Below are positions 44,215-52,186 of a stretch of DNA of 64,000 bases, one piece after another. How positions within the stretch are numbered: position 1 is the first letter of the stretch; every line of letters starts with the position of its first letter. Below the pieces are notes generated by a model that worked only from the letters and a program-made list of their open reading frames with translations, had not been told where the DNA came from and ran no database searches. The position numbers were made by a program, and so were the translations under genes. This DNA is from Oceanospirillaceae bacterium (GTDB lineage Bacteria; Pseudomonadota; Gammaproteobacteria; Pseudomonadales; Balneatricaceae): positions 62,001-126,000 of the forward strand of contig JAPYOS010000002.1 of assembly GCA_029938085.1 (NCBI GenBank). The letters run 5' to 3'.

Positions 44215-45135
44215 TCATCCTTCAGTATTGTGCTGATCAAATTGGCCTACGTGTTGCTGTAACATATCGATAAAAGCCGCAGCGGCTGGTGTTGCACGCA
44301 CCCCATGTAAGGTCGCCAAGCCTAAGCATGTTGGCCTTGGTGATCCTGCCAAGGGCACCACCGCCATCTGGTTACCGTCCAAGCTGATATGGTTAGCCAA
44401 CGGGGTATTAAATAAGGTGTAGCCCAAGCCGTTTGCCACTAAGCCCCGCACCATAGCCAAAGACTTAGCTCGGTAGGCCACATTAGGCTCAACGCCCGCG
44501 GCTAAAAACAGTGAATAAAAATAATCGCGACTTAAGGGCCAGTCCAACAACACCATAGGCTCAGCAGCCAACTCCTGTATCTGCAACTCATCACGAGCTG
44601 CCAAAGGGTGCGTTTGCGGTAGCAATACATAAGGGGGAAAATCTACCAGCGGTGTAAAATCGAGTTCAGGTGGCAATTTAATGTCGTAGGTTAGAGCAAA
44701 CTCAAAGCGCCCAGTGAGCAAACCACTGATGATTTTCTCTTGATCCGCCTCCTCGCACTGTACCTGTACGTCCCTATGACGCTCAACAAACTGATGCATT
44801 ACTGGGGGCACCAGCACAGGGGCCAAGGTGGGCAAACTGACAAAACGTAAACTGCCGCTAACATCTTCAGTTAAAGAGGTCGCAAACTTCCCAAGGTTAT
44901 CGGCCTCAGTAAGCAACTGCTTGGCCTTTAACAAAAAGCGCTGCCCGGTTGGAGTGAGCGATACACCTTGCGCATGATGGCGAATCAATAAATCCAATCC
45001 CGTTTGCTCTTCGATATGCAGGATGGCGGACGAAATAGAGGGCTGAGACACAAACATGGCCTGCGCTGCTTTGGTAACACTGGCATTTTCCCCAGCAGCA
45101 ACAAAATAGCGCAATTGTTTTAAGGTTAATTGCAT
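44215..45135 (-). CDS. LysR-family transcriptional regulator (second)
   Basis: A 306-residue LysR protein with helix-turn-helix TKAAQAMFVSQPSISSAILH (about residues 20-40) and an effector domain from about 90. It is divergent from ridA and separated by a region with two perfect dyads, the standard layout for a LysR gene that controls its neighbour and itself. It ends 13 bases past the monooxygenase gene (convergent). Two ATG codons are possible (45135 and 45147); I favour 45135 for the usual MxLTLKQLRYF terminus. Confidence 0.88.
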   Translation of the reverse strand: MQLTLKQLRYFVAAGENASVTKAAQAMFVSQPSISSAILHIEEQTGLDLLIRHHAQGVSLTPTGQRFLLKAKQLLTEADNLGKFATSLTEDVSGSLRFVSLPTLAPVLVPPVMHQFVERHRDVQVQCEEADQEKIISGLLTGRFEFALTYDIKLPPELDFTPLVDFPPYVLLPQTHPLAARDELQIQELAAEPMVLLDWPLSRDYFYSLFLAAGVEPNVAYRAKSLAMVRGLVANGLGYTLFNTPLANHISLDGNQMAVVPLAGSPRPTCLGLATLHGVRATPAAAAFIDMLQQHVGQFDQHNTEG

Positions 45136-45185
45136 CACATGACCCATCCAATAATAGTAAAATTGAAAATCAGCATAGCAGCCTG

Positions 45186-45256
45186 TATAGGATTTTCCTA
45201 TACCTTGCTAATATTAATAATATTTTACTAATGCTGCGCTTATTCCTACCCTAGAA
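45186..45256 (+). promoter_or_regulatory. RidA promoter with two dyads
   Basis: A 17-base perfect palindrome TATAGGATTTTCCTATA (45186-45202) and a 15-base one AATATTAATAATATT (about 45210-45224) stand upstream of TTTACT-17-TACCCT (45225-45254). The segment 45216-45236 matches the monooxygenase promoter at 18 of 21 positions. This is the likely binding region of the divergent LysR protein. Confidence 0.6.
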
Positions 45257-45316
45257 AGCTAACTTTAATAGTAGGCTAGTAGCTGCACAACTGTCATCAC
45301 AACCAAGGAATTCTTC

Positions 45317-45733
45317 ATGCCAACACACACTCGCATCCGCATGTTCAATACTAAAGATACCTACCCTAACCAAGTACTAGATAACGACTTATGCCAAGCC
45401 GTACGCGCTGGTAACACGGTTTATGTACGCGGCCAAGTAGGCACTGATTTTGATGGCAACCTCATTGGCCTTGATGATCCAGGGGCACAAGCAGCACAGG
45501 CTATGAAAAATGCCGCTCAATTACTAGAAGAAGCAGGTTCTGACATTAGTCATGTGGTGAAAACCACTACCTATATCACTGATCCGCGTTTCCGTGAAGC
45601 TGTGTACCTAGAAACCGGCAAATGGTTTAAGGGCGTGTTCCCTATTTCTACAGGCATTGTTGTACAAGCCTTGGCACAGCCAGAATGGTTGATGGAAATT
45701 GACATCATTGCTGTAATCCCTGACGATGCGTAA
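45317..45733 (+). CDS. RidA-family enamine/imine deaminase
   Basis: A 138-residue RidA/YjgF-family protein; these trimers hydrolyse reactive enamine/imine intermediates to ketones. It has the family segments AVRAGNTVYVRGQVGTDFDG, AAQAMKNAAQLLEEAGSDIS, VVKTTTYITDPRFREAVY and the end WLMEIDIIAVIP; the usual C-terminal catalytic Arg-Glu pair is not evident (VEIEAIA replaced by MEIDIIA), so it belongs to a divergent subgroup. It begins the ridA-DUF1028-M20 operon. Such members often sit in amine-catabolic clusters. Confidence 0.85.
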   Translation: MPTHTRIRMFNTKDTYPNQVLDNDLCQAVRAGNTVYVRGQVGTDFDGNLIGLDDPGAQAAQAMKNAAQLLEEAGSDISHVVKTTTYITDPRFREAVYLETGKWFKGVFPISTGIVVQALAQPEWLMEIDIIAVIPDDA

Positions 45734-45747
45734 CTAAGGAATAAATT

Positions 45748-46419
45748 ATGACATTTTCCGTCGCAGGAATTTGCCCAGACACTGGTATGCTAGGCTGCGC
45801 CATCACGTCTTCTAGTATTGCTGTAACTAGCCGCTGTGCCTTTGCCGCAAGTAATACGGGTGTTTGCCTTACCCAAAACATCACTAATCCAAACCTAGGC
45901 CCTATGGGCTTGCAGGCCTTAAAAGAAGGCGCTACTGCAGAACAGGCCATGGCGCAATTACAGCAGTCTGAAAGCCAAATTGAGTGGCGTCAATTGGGCG
46001 TGCTGGCAAAAGATGGCACTGGTGCTGTGTTTAGTGGTGCACAGGCCCTTGGCATCTTTGCTACTGCTACCGGCAACAACTGCTTGGCTATGGGCAATAT
46101 GCTGGCTAATACTAAAGTGCCTCAAGCCATGGTCGATCACTTTGAAAGTTCCACGGGCCACCTAGCTGATCGTCTCATTGCAGCTTTAGAAGCAGGCCTA
46201 GTTGCGGGTGGCGAGATGGGCCCAGTGCATTCCGCTGGTATTCTGGTTTACGGAGAACCCGAATGGCCAATTGTGAATTTGAGAGTGGATTGGCATGAGT
46301 TCCCTATAGACCAATTGCACAGGATTTGGGGAGAATACCAACCACAAATGCAAGCCTATATTACCCGTGCTGTTGACCCGGCCAACTCTGAATCTTACGG
46401 CGTACCTGGGGACGAATAA
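45748..46419 (+). CDS. DUF1028 putative Ntn-hydrolase
   Basis: A 223-residue DUF1028 protein, a family placed in the Ntn-hydrolase superfamily but without an established reaction. The N terminus MTFSVAGICPDTGMLGCAIT fits the family, in which the conserved Ser after MTF is a candidate nucleophile exposed by processing. Further family segments are CLTQNITNPNLGPMGLQAL and EAGLVAGGEMGPVHSAGILV. Its place between ridA and an M20 deacylase (14 and 5 bases apart) suggests hydrolysis of an amide in the same pathway. Confidence 0.85.
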   Translation: MTFSVAGICPDTGMLGCAITSSSIAVTSRCAFAASNTGVCLTQNITNPNLGPMGLQALKEGATAEQAMAQLQQSESQIEWRQLGVLAKDGTGAVFSGAQALGIFATATGNNCLAMGNMLANTKVPQAMVDHFESSTGHLADRLIAALEAGLVAGGEMGPVHSAGILVYGEPEWPIVNLRVDWHEFPIDQLHRIWGEYQPQMQAYITRAVDPANSESYGVPGDE

Positions 46420-46424
46420 CGACC

Positions 46425-47588
46425 ATGACGACACCCGCTACAACCATTAAGCTACTGGATAGTCTCATTGCTTTTGACACCACTAGCGTCAATTCCAACT
46501 TGCAGTTGATGCAACACATTCAAGATTACTTGAGTAAGCACGGTGTCAGTAGCGAGCTAGTGCACGATCCCGCCTTACCTAAAGCGAATTTATTTGCCAT
46601 CATCGGCCCTGATATCGATGGTGGAGTCATGCTTTCAGGCCACACGGACACCGTACCCGTAACAGGTCAAAACTGGACCAAAAATCCTTTTCAGCTCACC
46701 AAAGAAGGCGACCGTTATTACGGCCGAGGCACCACTGACATGAAGGGTTTCTTAGCCTGCGTGTTGGCTGCAGTGCCTGATATGGTGAGCCAACCGCTAA
46801 CGCAACCCATTCATCTTGCCTTCTCATACGATGAAGAAATTGGTTGCGTAGGTGTGCGCCACCTCATTGAACGGATGCAAAGCCACACCCACCGCCCTGC
46901 AGTGTGTGTTATTGGAGAACCCACGACCATGGAACTGGTTACGGCTCACAAAGGCAAAGTAGCTATGGAAGTGAAAGTACTTGGCAAAGAGTGTCATTCA
47001 GGCATGGCCCCTTCAGGGGTTAACGCCGTCAACTATGCTGCTCGAATCGTCAACTGGTTAGAAACCCTAGCCATAGACAAGCAACAAAATGGCCCCTTCC
47101 AAGATACCTTTTCGCCGCCGTTCACTACGGTACATACGGGTACAATCAATGGTGGCACGGCACTCAACATCGTGCCCAGCCAATGCCATCTGCGTTTTGA
47201 AATTCGTAATATTGCCGATGAAAACCCACAAACTCTGTTGCTAGAGTTTCAGGCCTTCATACAAGAATTACGCGAAGAAATGCAGGCCAAGCACGCTGAC
47301 TGCGATATAGAAACCCGCGTACTATCTGAGTACCCAGGCCTACAAACTCCAGAAAACAAAGCTATTGTAGCCTTAATGCGACAGTTAGCAGAAAGCCATA
47401 ACACCGACACAAAGATCAACTTTGGAACCGAAGGTGGCCTGTTCAGCAATATACTCAACATCACCACAGTAGTGTGTGGACCCGGCAGCATGGAGCAAGG
47501 CCACAAACCTGATGAGTTTATTCAAGAGCAGCAATTAACCCAGTGCATGGGTTTCTTGCAGCGTTTGATCGCTCACTTCAGAAGCTAA
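46425..47588 (+). CDS. M20-family deacylase, ArgE-like
   Basis: A 387-residue M20 metallopeptidase close to acetylornithine deacetylase. Metal-site motifs: MLSGHTDTVPV (His), YGRGTTDMKGFLA (bridging Asp), AFSYDEEIGCVGV (catalytic Glu pair), VIGEPTTMELV and the late His in GPGSMEQGHKPDEF; a dimerisation domain lies at about 180-290. True arginine biosynthesis is possible, but the third position in a RidA-DUF1028 operon points to a catabolic N-deacylase. A strong hairpin follows the stop. Confidence 0.88.
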   Translation: MTTPATTIKLLDSLIAFDTTSVNSNLQLMQHIQDYLSKHGVSSELVHDPALPKANLFAIIGPDIDGGVMLSGHTDTVPVTGQNWTKNPFQLTKEGDRYYGRGTTDMKGFLACVLAAVPDMVSQPLTQPIHLAFSYDEEIGCVGVRHLIERMQSHTHRPAVCVIGEPTTMELVTAHKGKVAMEVKVLGKECHSGMAPSGVNAVNYAARIVNWLETLAIDKQQNGPFQDTFSPPFTTVHTGTINGGTALNIVPSQCHLRFEIRNIADENPQTLLLEFQAFIQELREEMQAKHADCDIETRVLSEYPGLQTPENKAIVALMRQLAESHNTDTKINFGTEGGLFSNILNITTVVCGPGSMEQGHKPDEFIQEQQLTQCMGFLQRLIAHFRS

Positions 47589-47594
47589 CGCGGG

Positions 47595-47744
47595 TCAGAG
47601 GCAAGGCACAACCTTGCCTCTTATACCGTGGCCTTTTTGTACTTGTATAAGGCCTTCACCGGCTACAGCTTGGCATATACCGCAACCAGTGCATAACGCA
47701 TGCTCAACAATCTGTTCAACTCGTTGCTTAGCGCTAAGACTCAT
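47595..47744 (-). pseudogene. Short ferredoxin-like ORF, possible FrhB/FdhB N-terminal remnant
   Basis: A 49-codon minus-strand frame with an AAGG ribosome-binding site encodes VEQIVEHALCTGCGICQAVA followed by GEGLIQVQKG. The LCTGCGxCQxVAG pattern is that of the N-terminal iron-sulfur segment of coenzyme F420 hydrogenase/dehydrogenase beta-subunit-like proteins, which are normally over 350 residues. Here the frame ends soon after, running through the M20 terminator hairpin. The fourth cluster ligand of a CxxCxxCxxxCP ferredoxin is not present. I take it as a gene start left by deletion, though a real small protein cannot be excluded. Confidence 0.5.
47597..47621 (+). terminator. Hairpin after the M20 gene
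   Basis: AGAGGCAAGG and CCTTGCCTCT form a perfect 10-base stem with a 5-base loop, eight bases after the M20 stop. There is no T-run, but the site is right for ending the ridA operon. Confidence 0.6.
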
Positions 47745-48034
47745 GGAGTGCCCTTGTCATCTGTAGTTATACATGTGTTTCTAGTGGGAGGATGTTCTAG
47801 TATGTCGTTACTGTCAATCACGACCTACTTGGTCAAGTTCGATTAGCCAGATCACCTGCCCAGTTCGCACAACAATAGTGCAAAAATGAGGCCTGTAAAG
47901 ACAACGTGCTATATAAGCATCCACCCCAACCTATAACACCCGCCAGAAAACACCCATATTAGGGATTTATTGTGAATTGGCACAAAACCTGCATTTTATT
48001 GGTTTGTCTTTAGCAACTAACCTCAGGGAAACAT
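47745..48034. other. Gap upstream of nasT
   Basis: About 290 bases without a gene. Apart from the sigma-54-type element at 47977-47993 I see no open frame or hairpin of note. NtrC-type upstream sites would be expected at roughly 47800-47900; no clear dyad matching TGCACC-N5-GGTGCA was found. Confidence 0.4.
47977..47993 (+). promoter_or_regulatory. Sigma-54 (-24/-12) promoter of nasT
   Basis: TTGGCACAAAACCTGCA has the invariant GG and GC exactly ten bases apart and a TGGCAC core, against the consensus TGGCACG-N4-TTGCW. It lies about 42 bases upstream of the nasT GTG. This implies RpoN plus an activator such as NtrC, so the nitrate genes should respond to nitrogen limitation. Confidence 0.8.
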
Positions 48035-48598
48035 GTGAAGCCACATCGTTCGGCGGCAACGCTCCTGCTTGACCAGCACACACAATCAACAGTACTTATT
48101 CCAGCTATTGAAGGCTGTGGCTACCTGTGCCAAAAGATCCAGTGGTCTCAGCTGCATAATCTATCTCCCCAGTCTCAGAGTATTTTAGTGGTTTCTCTGT
48201 TAGTCATTGAACAACGGCAGATGCGAGAGCTTATTCAACACACTGAGTCGGCTAATTATGCCACCTTGGTTTTGCTTGAGCAGGCCGATGATAGCGTTAT
48301 CAACAGGTTAGTCAGGGCCGACATTGCTCTACTACATGTTGGGCCGTTACCCCATGAACGTATGCCGTCTTTACTAAAAGTGGCCAAGGTTCGCCACGAG
48401 TCGCGGTTACGCCGAGAGTTACAAGTCAAGGAATTACAGGTGCAAATGCAAGACATGAAGCTTGTGCACCGAGCCAAAGGAAAACTCATGCAAGAGCAAG
48501 GCATAAGCGAACCTAGAGCCCATGCCACAATGCAAAAATTAGCCATGGCTCGTGGTCAAACCTTAGGAGAATTAGCACAAGCGATATTGACAAGTTAA
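48035..48598 (+). CDS. nasT: ANTAR-domain antiterminator NasT
   Basis: A 187-residue two-domain regulator: a degenerate receiver-like N-terminal part (about 1-115; no clear phospho-acceptor Asp set) and a C-terminal ANTAR RNA-binding domain (about 130-187) with AKGKLMQEQGISEPRAHATM and the Q-x-x-A/L-N helices. NasT-type proteins bind paired hairpins in nitrate-gene leaders and prevent termination when nitrate or nitrite is sensed, usually through the partner NasS. The start is a GTG after AGGGAA. NasS is not next to it in this window. A terminator-bearing leader follows directly. Confidence 0.88.
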   Translation: MKPHRSAATLLLDQHTQSTVLIPAIEGCGYLCQKIQWSQLHNLSPQSQSILVVSLLVIEQRQMRELIQHTESANYATLVLLEQADDSVINRLVRADIALLHVGPLPHERMPSLLKVAKVRHESRLRRELQVKELQVQMQDMKLVHRAKGKLMQEQGISEPRAHATMQKLAMARGQTLGELAQAILTS

Positions 48599-48604
48599 AC
48601 CTAC

Positions 48605-48684
48605 TATTGAGCCACTGGTTCAATAACACTATTTTTTAAAGCAAAGGCGCTTTAACACCCACGGGGGTGTTGGCGCCTTTTTTT
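48605..48684 (+). promoter_or_regulatory. Nitrate leader: hairpin plus terminator before the transporter gene
   Basis: After the nasT stop comes a small hairpin (TATTGA/TCAATA closing GCCACTGGT, 48605-48625) and then a strong terminator (48643-48684): AAAGGCGC and AACACCC pair with GGGTGTT and GCGCCTTT, followed by seven T residues. This is the plan expected for ANTAR-controlled antitermination. The loop sequence of the first hairpin does not clearly show the A1/G4 hexaloop, so the exact binding pair is unsure. Confidence 0.72.
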
Positions 48685-48709
48685 GTGAGTTATCAGCGAG
48701 GTAGTTTAA

Positions 48710-50176
48710 ATGGCAGAAAAGACACTCAAGTTATTGTCTTTCCAAGGTAAAACTAAAATTTTGCACATGAGTTGGATGGCCTTCTTTCTCTCATTTGTGG
48801 TGTGGTTCAATCATGCGCCTCTGATGGGTATGATTAGCGCATCCTTAAGCTTAACCAAATCCCAAGTCAGCACCTTACTTGTGCTTAACGTGGCCCTCAC
48901 CATACCTGCGCGCATTGTAATTGGTATGCTTACGGACCGTTACGGACCGCGCATCACTTATAGCGTCTTGCTGGCCGTCGTAAGCCTACCCTGCTTTATA
49001 TTTGCCTGGGGTGATGACTTTACCACCTTGGCCTGGTCACGTTTGGCGCTAGGTTTTGTAGGAGCGGGCTTTGTAGTGGGCATTCGTATGGTGAGCGAAT
49101 GGTTTCCTGCCCATGAGTTAGGCATCGCAGAAGGTATCTACGGTGGCTGGGGTAATTTCGGTTCTGCCGCTGCGGCCATGAGCTTACCCGCCTTGGCTTT
49201 GTGGTTGGGCGGTGACAACGGCTGGCGCTGGGCCATTACTATGACGGGCATCTTAAGCCTAGGCTTCAGTGCTATTTGGTGGACCCAGGTAACCGACACG
49301 CCAAAGGGCGGCACCTATTTTAAGGCCCGCAATTTGGGTGGGCTAGAGGTGTCTACTCGAGGTGATTACTACCTTTTGCTGGTTATGAAAATACCCTTAT
49401 ATCTGGCCCTGTCCATGCTATCTTGGAAGTTATCTTCCGCCACTGTAGGCCTTTTGTCCCCATCCAGCGCAATGCTGGTATACATTATATTGGGGGCCAT
49501 TTTAGGGTACGATATTTGGTCTACATACCGAGCAAATCACCGGCTTTTCAACAACCAAATAGAAGTACATGATCATTATGAGTTCAAACAAGTAGCGGTA
49601 CTCAACGTACTCTATTTCGCTACTTTTGGCTCGGAATTAGCAGTAGTATCCATGCTACCTATATTTTTTGCAGAGACCTTTTCCTTAGACCTAGTTGTAG
49701 CAGGTTTAGTGGCTTCAACCTATGCGTTCATGAACCTTATGTCTCGGCCCGGAGGTGGTTGGTTGAGTGATCGATATGGGCGCAAAAGAACGCTATTACT
49801 ACTTACCGCTGGGTTGGCTATCGGCTATGCCGCCATGTCGACGATCAATTTTCAATGGCCACTCTACTTAGCCGTTATTTGCACCATGTTATGTTCCTTT
49901 TTTGTGCAAGCCGGAGAGGGTGCTGTATTTTCCATTGTGCCACTTATCAAACGTCGACTCACAGGGCAAATCGCCGGCTTAACTGGCGCTTATGGTAATG
50001 TAGGGGCTGTATTTTACCTCACCATGCTCACCAGCTTAACCTACGCTGAATTTTTTATGTTAATGAGCAGCACTGCAATTTTGGGGTTAGTTACGCTGCT
50101 GCTTTTGCGCGAACCTAAAGGCCACATGATGGAAGCAGCCGATGACGGTAGCGTGGTGATGATAAAAATTAGTTAA
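48710..50176 (+). CDS. nasA: Nitrate/nitrite MFS transporter (NarK/NasA family)
   Basis: A 488-residue inner-membrane MFS protein with twelve membrane segments. Nitrate-porter signatures are present: the first conserved Arg in NVALTIPARIVIGMLTDRYGPR, the first NS motif GGWGNFGSAAAAM (about residue 145), MFS motif in SRPGGGWLSDRYGRKRTLL, and the second NS motif GLTGAYGNVGAVFYLTM (about 430). A loop of about 80 residues lies between helices 6 and 7. It imports nitrate for the reductases encoded downstream. Position after a NasT-controlled leader supports nitrate-induced expression. Confidence 0.92.
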   Translation: MAEKTLKLLSFQGKTKILHMSWMAFFLSFVVWFNHAPLMGMISASLSLTKSQVSTLLVLNVALTIPARIVIGMLTDRYGPRITYSVLLAVVSLPCFIFAWGDDFTTLAWSRLALGFVGAGFVVGIRMVSEWFPAHELGIAEGIYGGWGNFGSAAAAMSLPALALWLGGDNGWRWAITMTGILSLGFSAIWWTQVTDTPKGGTYFKARNLGGLEVSTRGDYYLLLVMKIPLYLALSMLSWKLSSATVGLLSPSSAMLVYIILGAILGYDIWSTYRANHRLFNNQIEVHDHYEFKQVAVLNVLYFATFGSELAVVSMLPIFFAETFSLDLVVAGLVASTYAFMNLMSRPGGGWLSDRYGRKRTLLLLTAGLAIGYAAMSTINFQWPLYLAVICTMLCSFFVQAGEGAVFSIVPLIKRRLTGQIAGLTGAYGNVGAVFYLTMLTSLTYAEFFMLMSSTAILGLVTLLLLREPKGHMMEAADDGSVVMIKIS

Positions 50177-50188
50177 CAGGCGGACAGC

Positions 50189-51892
50189 GTGTCACAGCAA
50201 CTCAGAATAAGTATTGGCAGTTATAGTCACCGCGGCCAACAGCCCATTAATCAGGATGCCTTTGCGGTGCGCGGAGATAATCTCAATGCCGCTGGCCATA
50301 AAGGTATGGTGGCCGTTATCGCCGATGGTGTAAGCCACTGCAAGGATGGCCAACTAGCTAGCCAAGCTTGCGTTACCGGGTTTATGCAAGACTATTTTAA
50401 TACGCCTAAAACATGGCGAACGGAGCAATCGGTAGGTCAAGTGCTAACCGGTCTCAACCGTTGGCTGTATCGGCCAGACCAAACCGATCAACGAATAGAA
50501 CAACAACGTTTAACTACCTTTACTGCAGCAATCATACAAAACACCTGGCTACATATATTTCATGTTGGAGACAGCCGCGCATACCTATACCGCGATGGCC
50601 AGCTTCAACAATTAACCCACGATCATTGTACTTGGGTGGGCAGCAACCAGGTTTTGAATCGCGCTATGGGCGCGGGCCCCAATGTTCAGATTGATTTTTC
50701 GAGTCATCAATTACGCCAAGGTGATGGCGTTTTACTAACCACAGACGGGGTACACCAATCGGTCACTCCTGCACAACTATCCTATTACAACGCAAGCTTA
50801 TCTGAAGTTGATTTAGATGCGCGCGCCCAACAATTAGTAGAGTGGTCTGCAGAACAAGGCAGTGAAGACAACATGACCGCCGTGTTGTTGCGCGTAGATG
50901 AATTACCACCGGTTAGCGTGAATGATCAATTGCAAGACCCCGCTCACTTACCTATCGCTCCAGTGCTCTCGCTGGGCCAGAGCCTTGATGGTTTCAAAGT
51001 ACTGGAAGTGATCTCCGCCACGCCTCGTAGCGTGGTATACAAGGTACTGTGCCTGCATTCTGGCAGCACCCTAGTACTCAAGGCCCTTTCGATTGGGTTA
51101 CGTGATGACCCCTTGGCGATGTCTGCCCTTGTTCGAGAAGCCTGGGTGGCCAACAACGTTAAGCATCCACAGTTAATGCATGGTCATGAAAAGCCCAACA
51201 CGCCTAGTGCCAATTATATATTGTTGGAGTATGTGCCAGGCACCAGCCTGCGCCAATGGATGTACGACCATCCAAACGCCAGTTTAGACAGTGTTCGAGA
51301 TATCATTAAGCAACTAATTCGAGCCGTACGCTCACTGCATCGTCTCGGTGTGCAGCATAGGGACTTAAGGCCAGAGAATATCATCATACAGGCAGACCAA
51401 AAGTTAGTAATCATAGACTATGGCAGTGTGGCTGTCGCCGGCTTAAACACCCATGTAGAGGAGCGTGTTGGGGCCTTAGAGTATGCTGCACCCGAGCTCA
51501 TATTAGGTGCTCCATGCCAACAACCAGACCATTACGCCATGGTGGTCATTGCTTATGAATTACTCACCGGACACTCGCCTTTTGCCCAAACACCCAATCA
51601 CTGGCAGCGTTATCGTCGCTTAAGTGAGTTTCGCTACCGGCCGATTTATACTTCAAGAAGTGACCTGCCACACTGGCTCAACGCCTGCTTTGACAAAGCT
51701 TTAAGCCCAGATCCCAGACACCGTTACCCTGCCATGTCCGAATTTTGGCAAGATTTCACCACGCCCTCCAGCCACCTAGTGCGGGCCGACGACATCCCCT
51801 TGGTAGAGCGTTACCCCGTGACTGTTTGGCAAAGCCTGTGCCTTATATTGGTTTTAGTGCTACTGGTGCAAAACGTATATTGGTGGTTATAA
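50189..51892 (+). CDS. PP2C phosphatase - Ser/Thr kinase fusion with C-terminal membrane anchor
   Basis: A 567-residue fused signalling enzyme. Residues about 1-240 form a PP2C-type phosphatase (QDAFAVRGDN, VAVIADGVSHCKDGQLAS, FHVGDSRAYLYRDGQLQQLT, GSEDNMTAVLLRVDEL). Residues about 265-530 form a Hanks-type kinase with Lys in STLVLKALS, the catalytic loop HRDLRPENIII and DYG in place of DFG. One membrane helix ends the protein (LCLILVLVLLVQNVYWWL). The same fusion occupies the same place in the Pseudomonas nitrate-assimilation cluster. Its target is not known. Starts at GTG, 12 bases after nasA. Confidence 0.9.
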   Translation: MSQQLRISIGSYSHRGQQPINQDAFAVRGDNLNAAGHKGMVAVIADGVSHCKDGQLASQACVTGFMQDYFNTPKTWRTEQSVGQVLTGLNRWLYRPDQTDQRIEQQRLTTFTAAIIQNTWLHIFHVGDSRAYLYRDGQLQQLTHDHCTWVGSNQVLNRAMGAGPNVQIDFSSHQLRQGDGVLLTTDGVHQSVTPAQLSYYNASLSEVDLDARAQQLVEWSAEQGSEDNMTAVLLRVDELPPVSVNDQLQDPAHLPIAPVLSLGQSLDGFKVLEVISATPRSVVYKVLCLHSGSTLVLKALSIGLRDDPLAMSALVREAWVANNVKHPQLMHGHEKPNTPSANYILLEYVPGTSLRQWMYDHPNASLDSVRDIIKQLIRAVRSLHRLGVQHRDLRPENIIIQADQKLVIIDYGSVAVAGLNTHVEERVGALEYAAPELILGAPCQQPDHYAMVVIAYELLTGHSPFAQTPNHWQRYRRLSEFRYRPIYTSRSDLPHWLNACFDKALSPDPRHRYPAMSEFWQDFTTPSSHLVRADDIPLVERYPVTVWQSLCLILVLVLLVQNVYWWL

Positions 51893-52005
51893 ACGCACAC
51901 TCTTGGTGCGCCGACTCACCTCGAGTTACCAATTTAACCTAACCCCGCCACGCAAAACCTTTGATAGAAAAGGCTATAGCAAATTACCATGAATTACACA
52001 AAGTT

Positions 52006-52020
52006 GGCCTGATTAATGCA
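52006..52020 (+). promoter_or_regulatory. Second sigma-54-like element, upstream of nirB
   Basis: In the 294-base gap before nirB the sequence TTGGCCTGATTAATGCAT has GG and GC ten bases apart. It departs from consensus at the -24 CAC. Two hairpins follow: GTTCTC/GAGAAC (about 52057-52072) and ACGTCTAC/GTAGACGT (52122-52155). So nirB-nirD-nasC may have its own RpoN promoter and structured leader. Confidence 0.5.
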
Positions 52021-52186
52021 TTAACAGCCCCGTAGGCCGTCATTATTGTGGTATCTGTTCTCAGATGAGAACTACATTAATGCTGATGCCACGCCATCAC
52101 CCTAAATTATTATCGACAAAGACGTCTACCACCTGCCAGGGTTGTCAGTAGACGTGCGCGGGCAGAGTAGGCATTGGAGCAAGACA

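Noticed and set aside
46425-47588. M20 gene as the arginine-biosynthesis argE
   Set aside because: Motifs alone would allow it, but its operon with RidA and DUF1028 under a LysR-type promoter makes a catabolic deacylase more likely, so no gene symbol was given.
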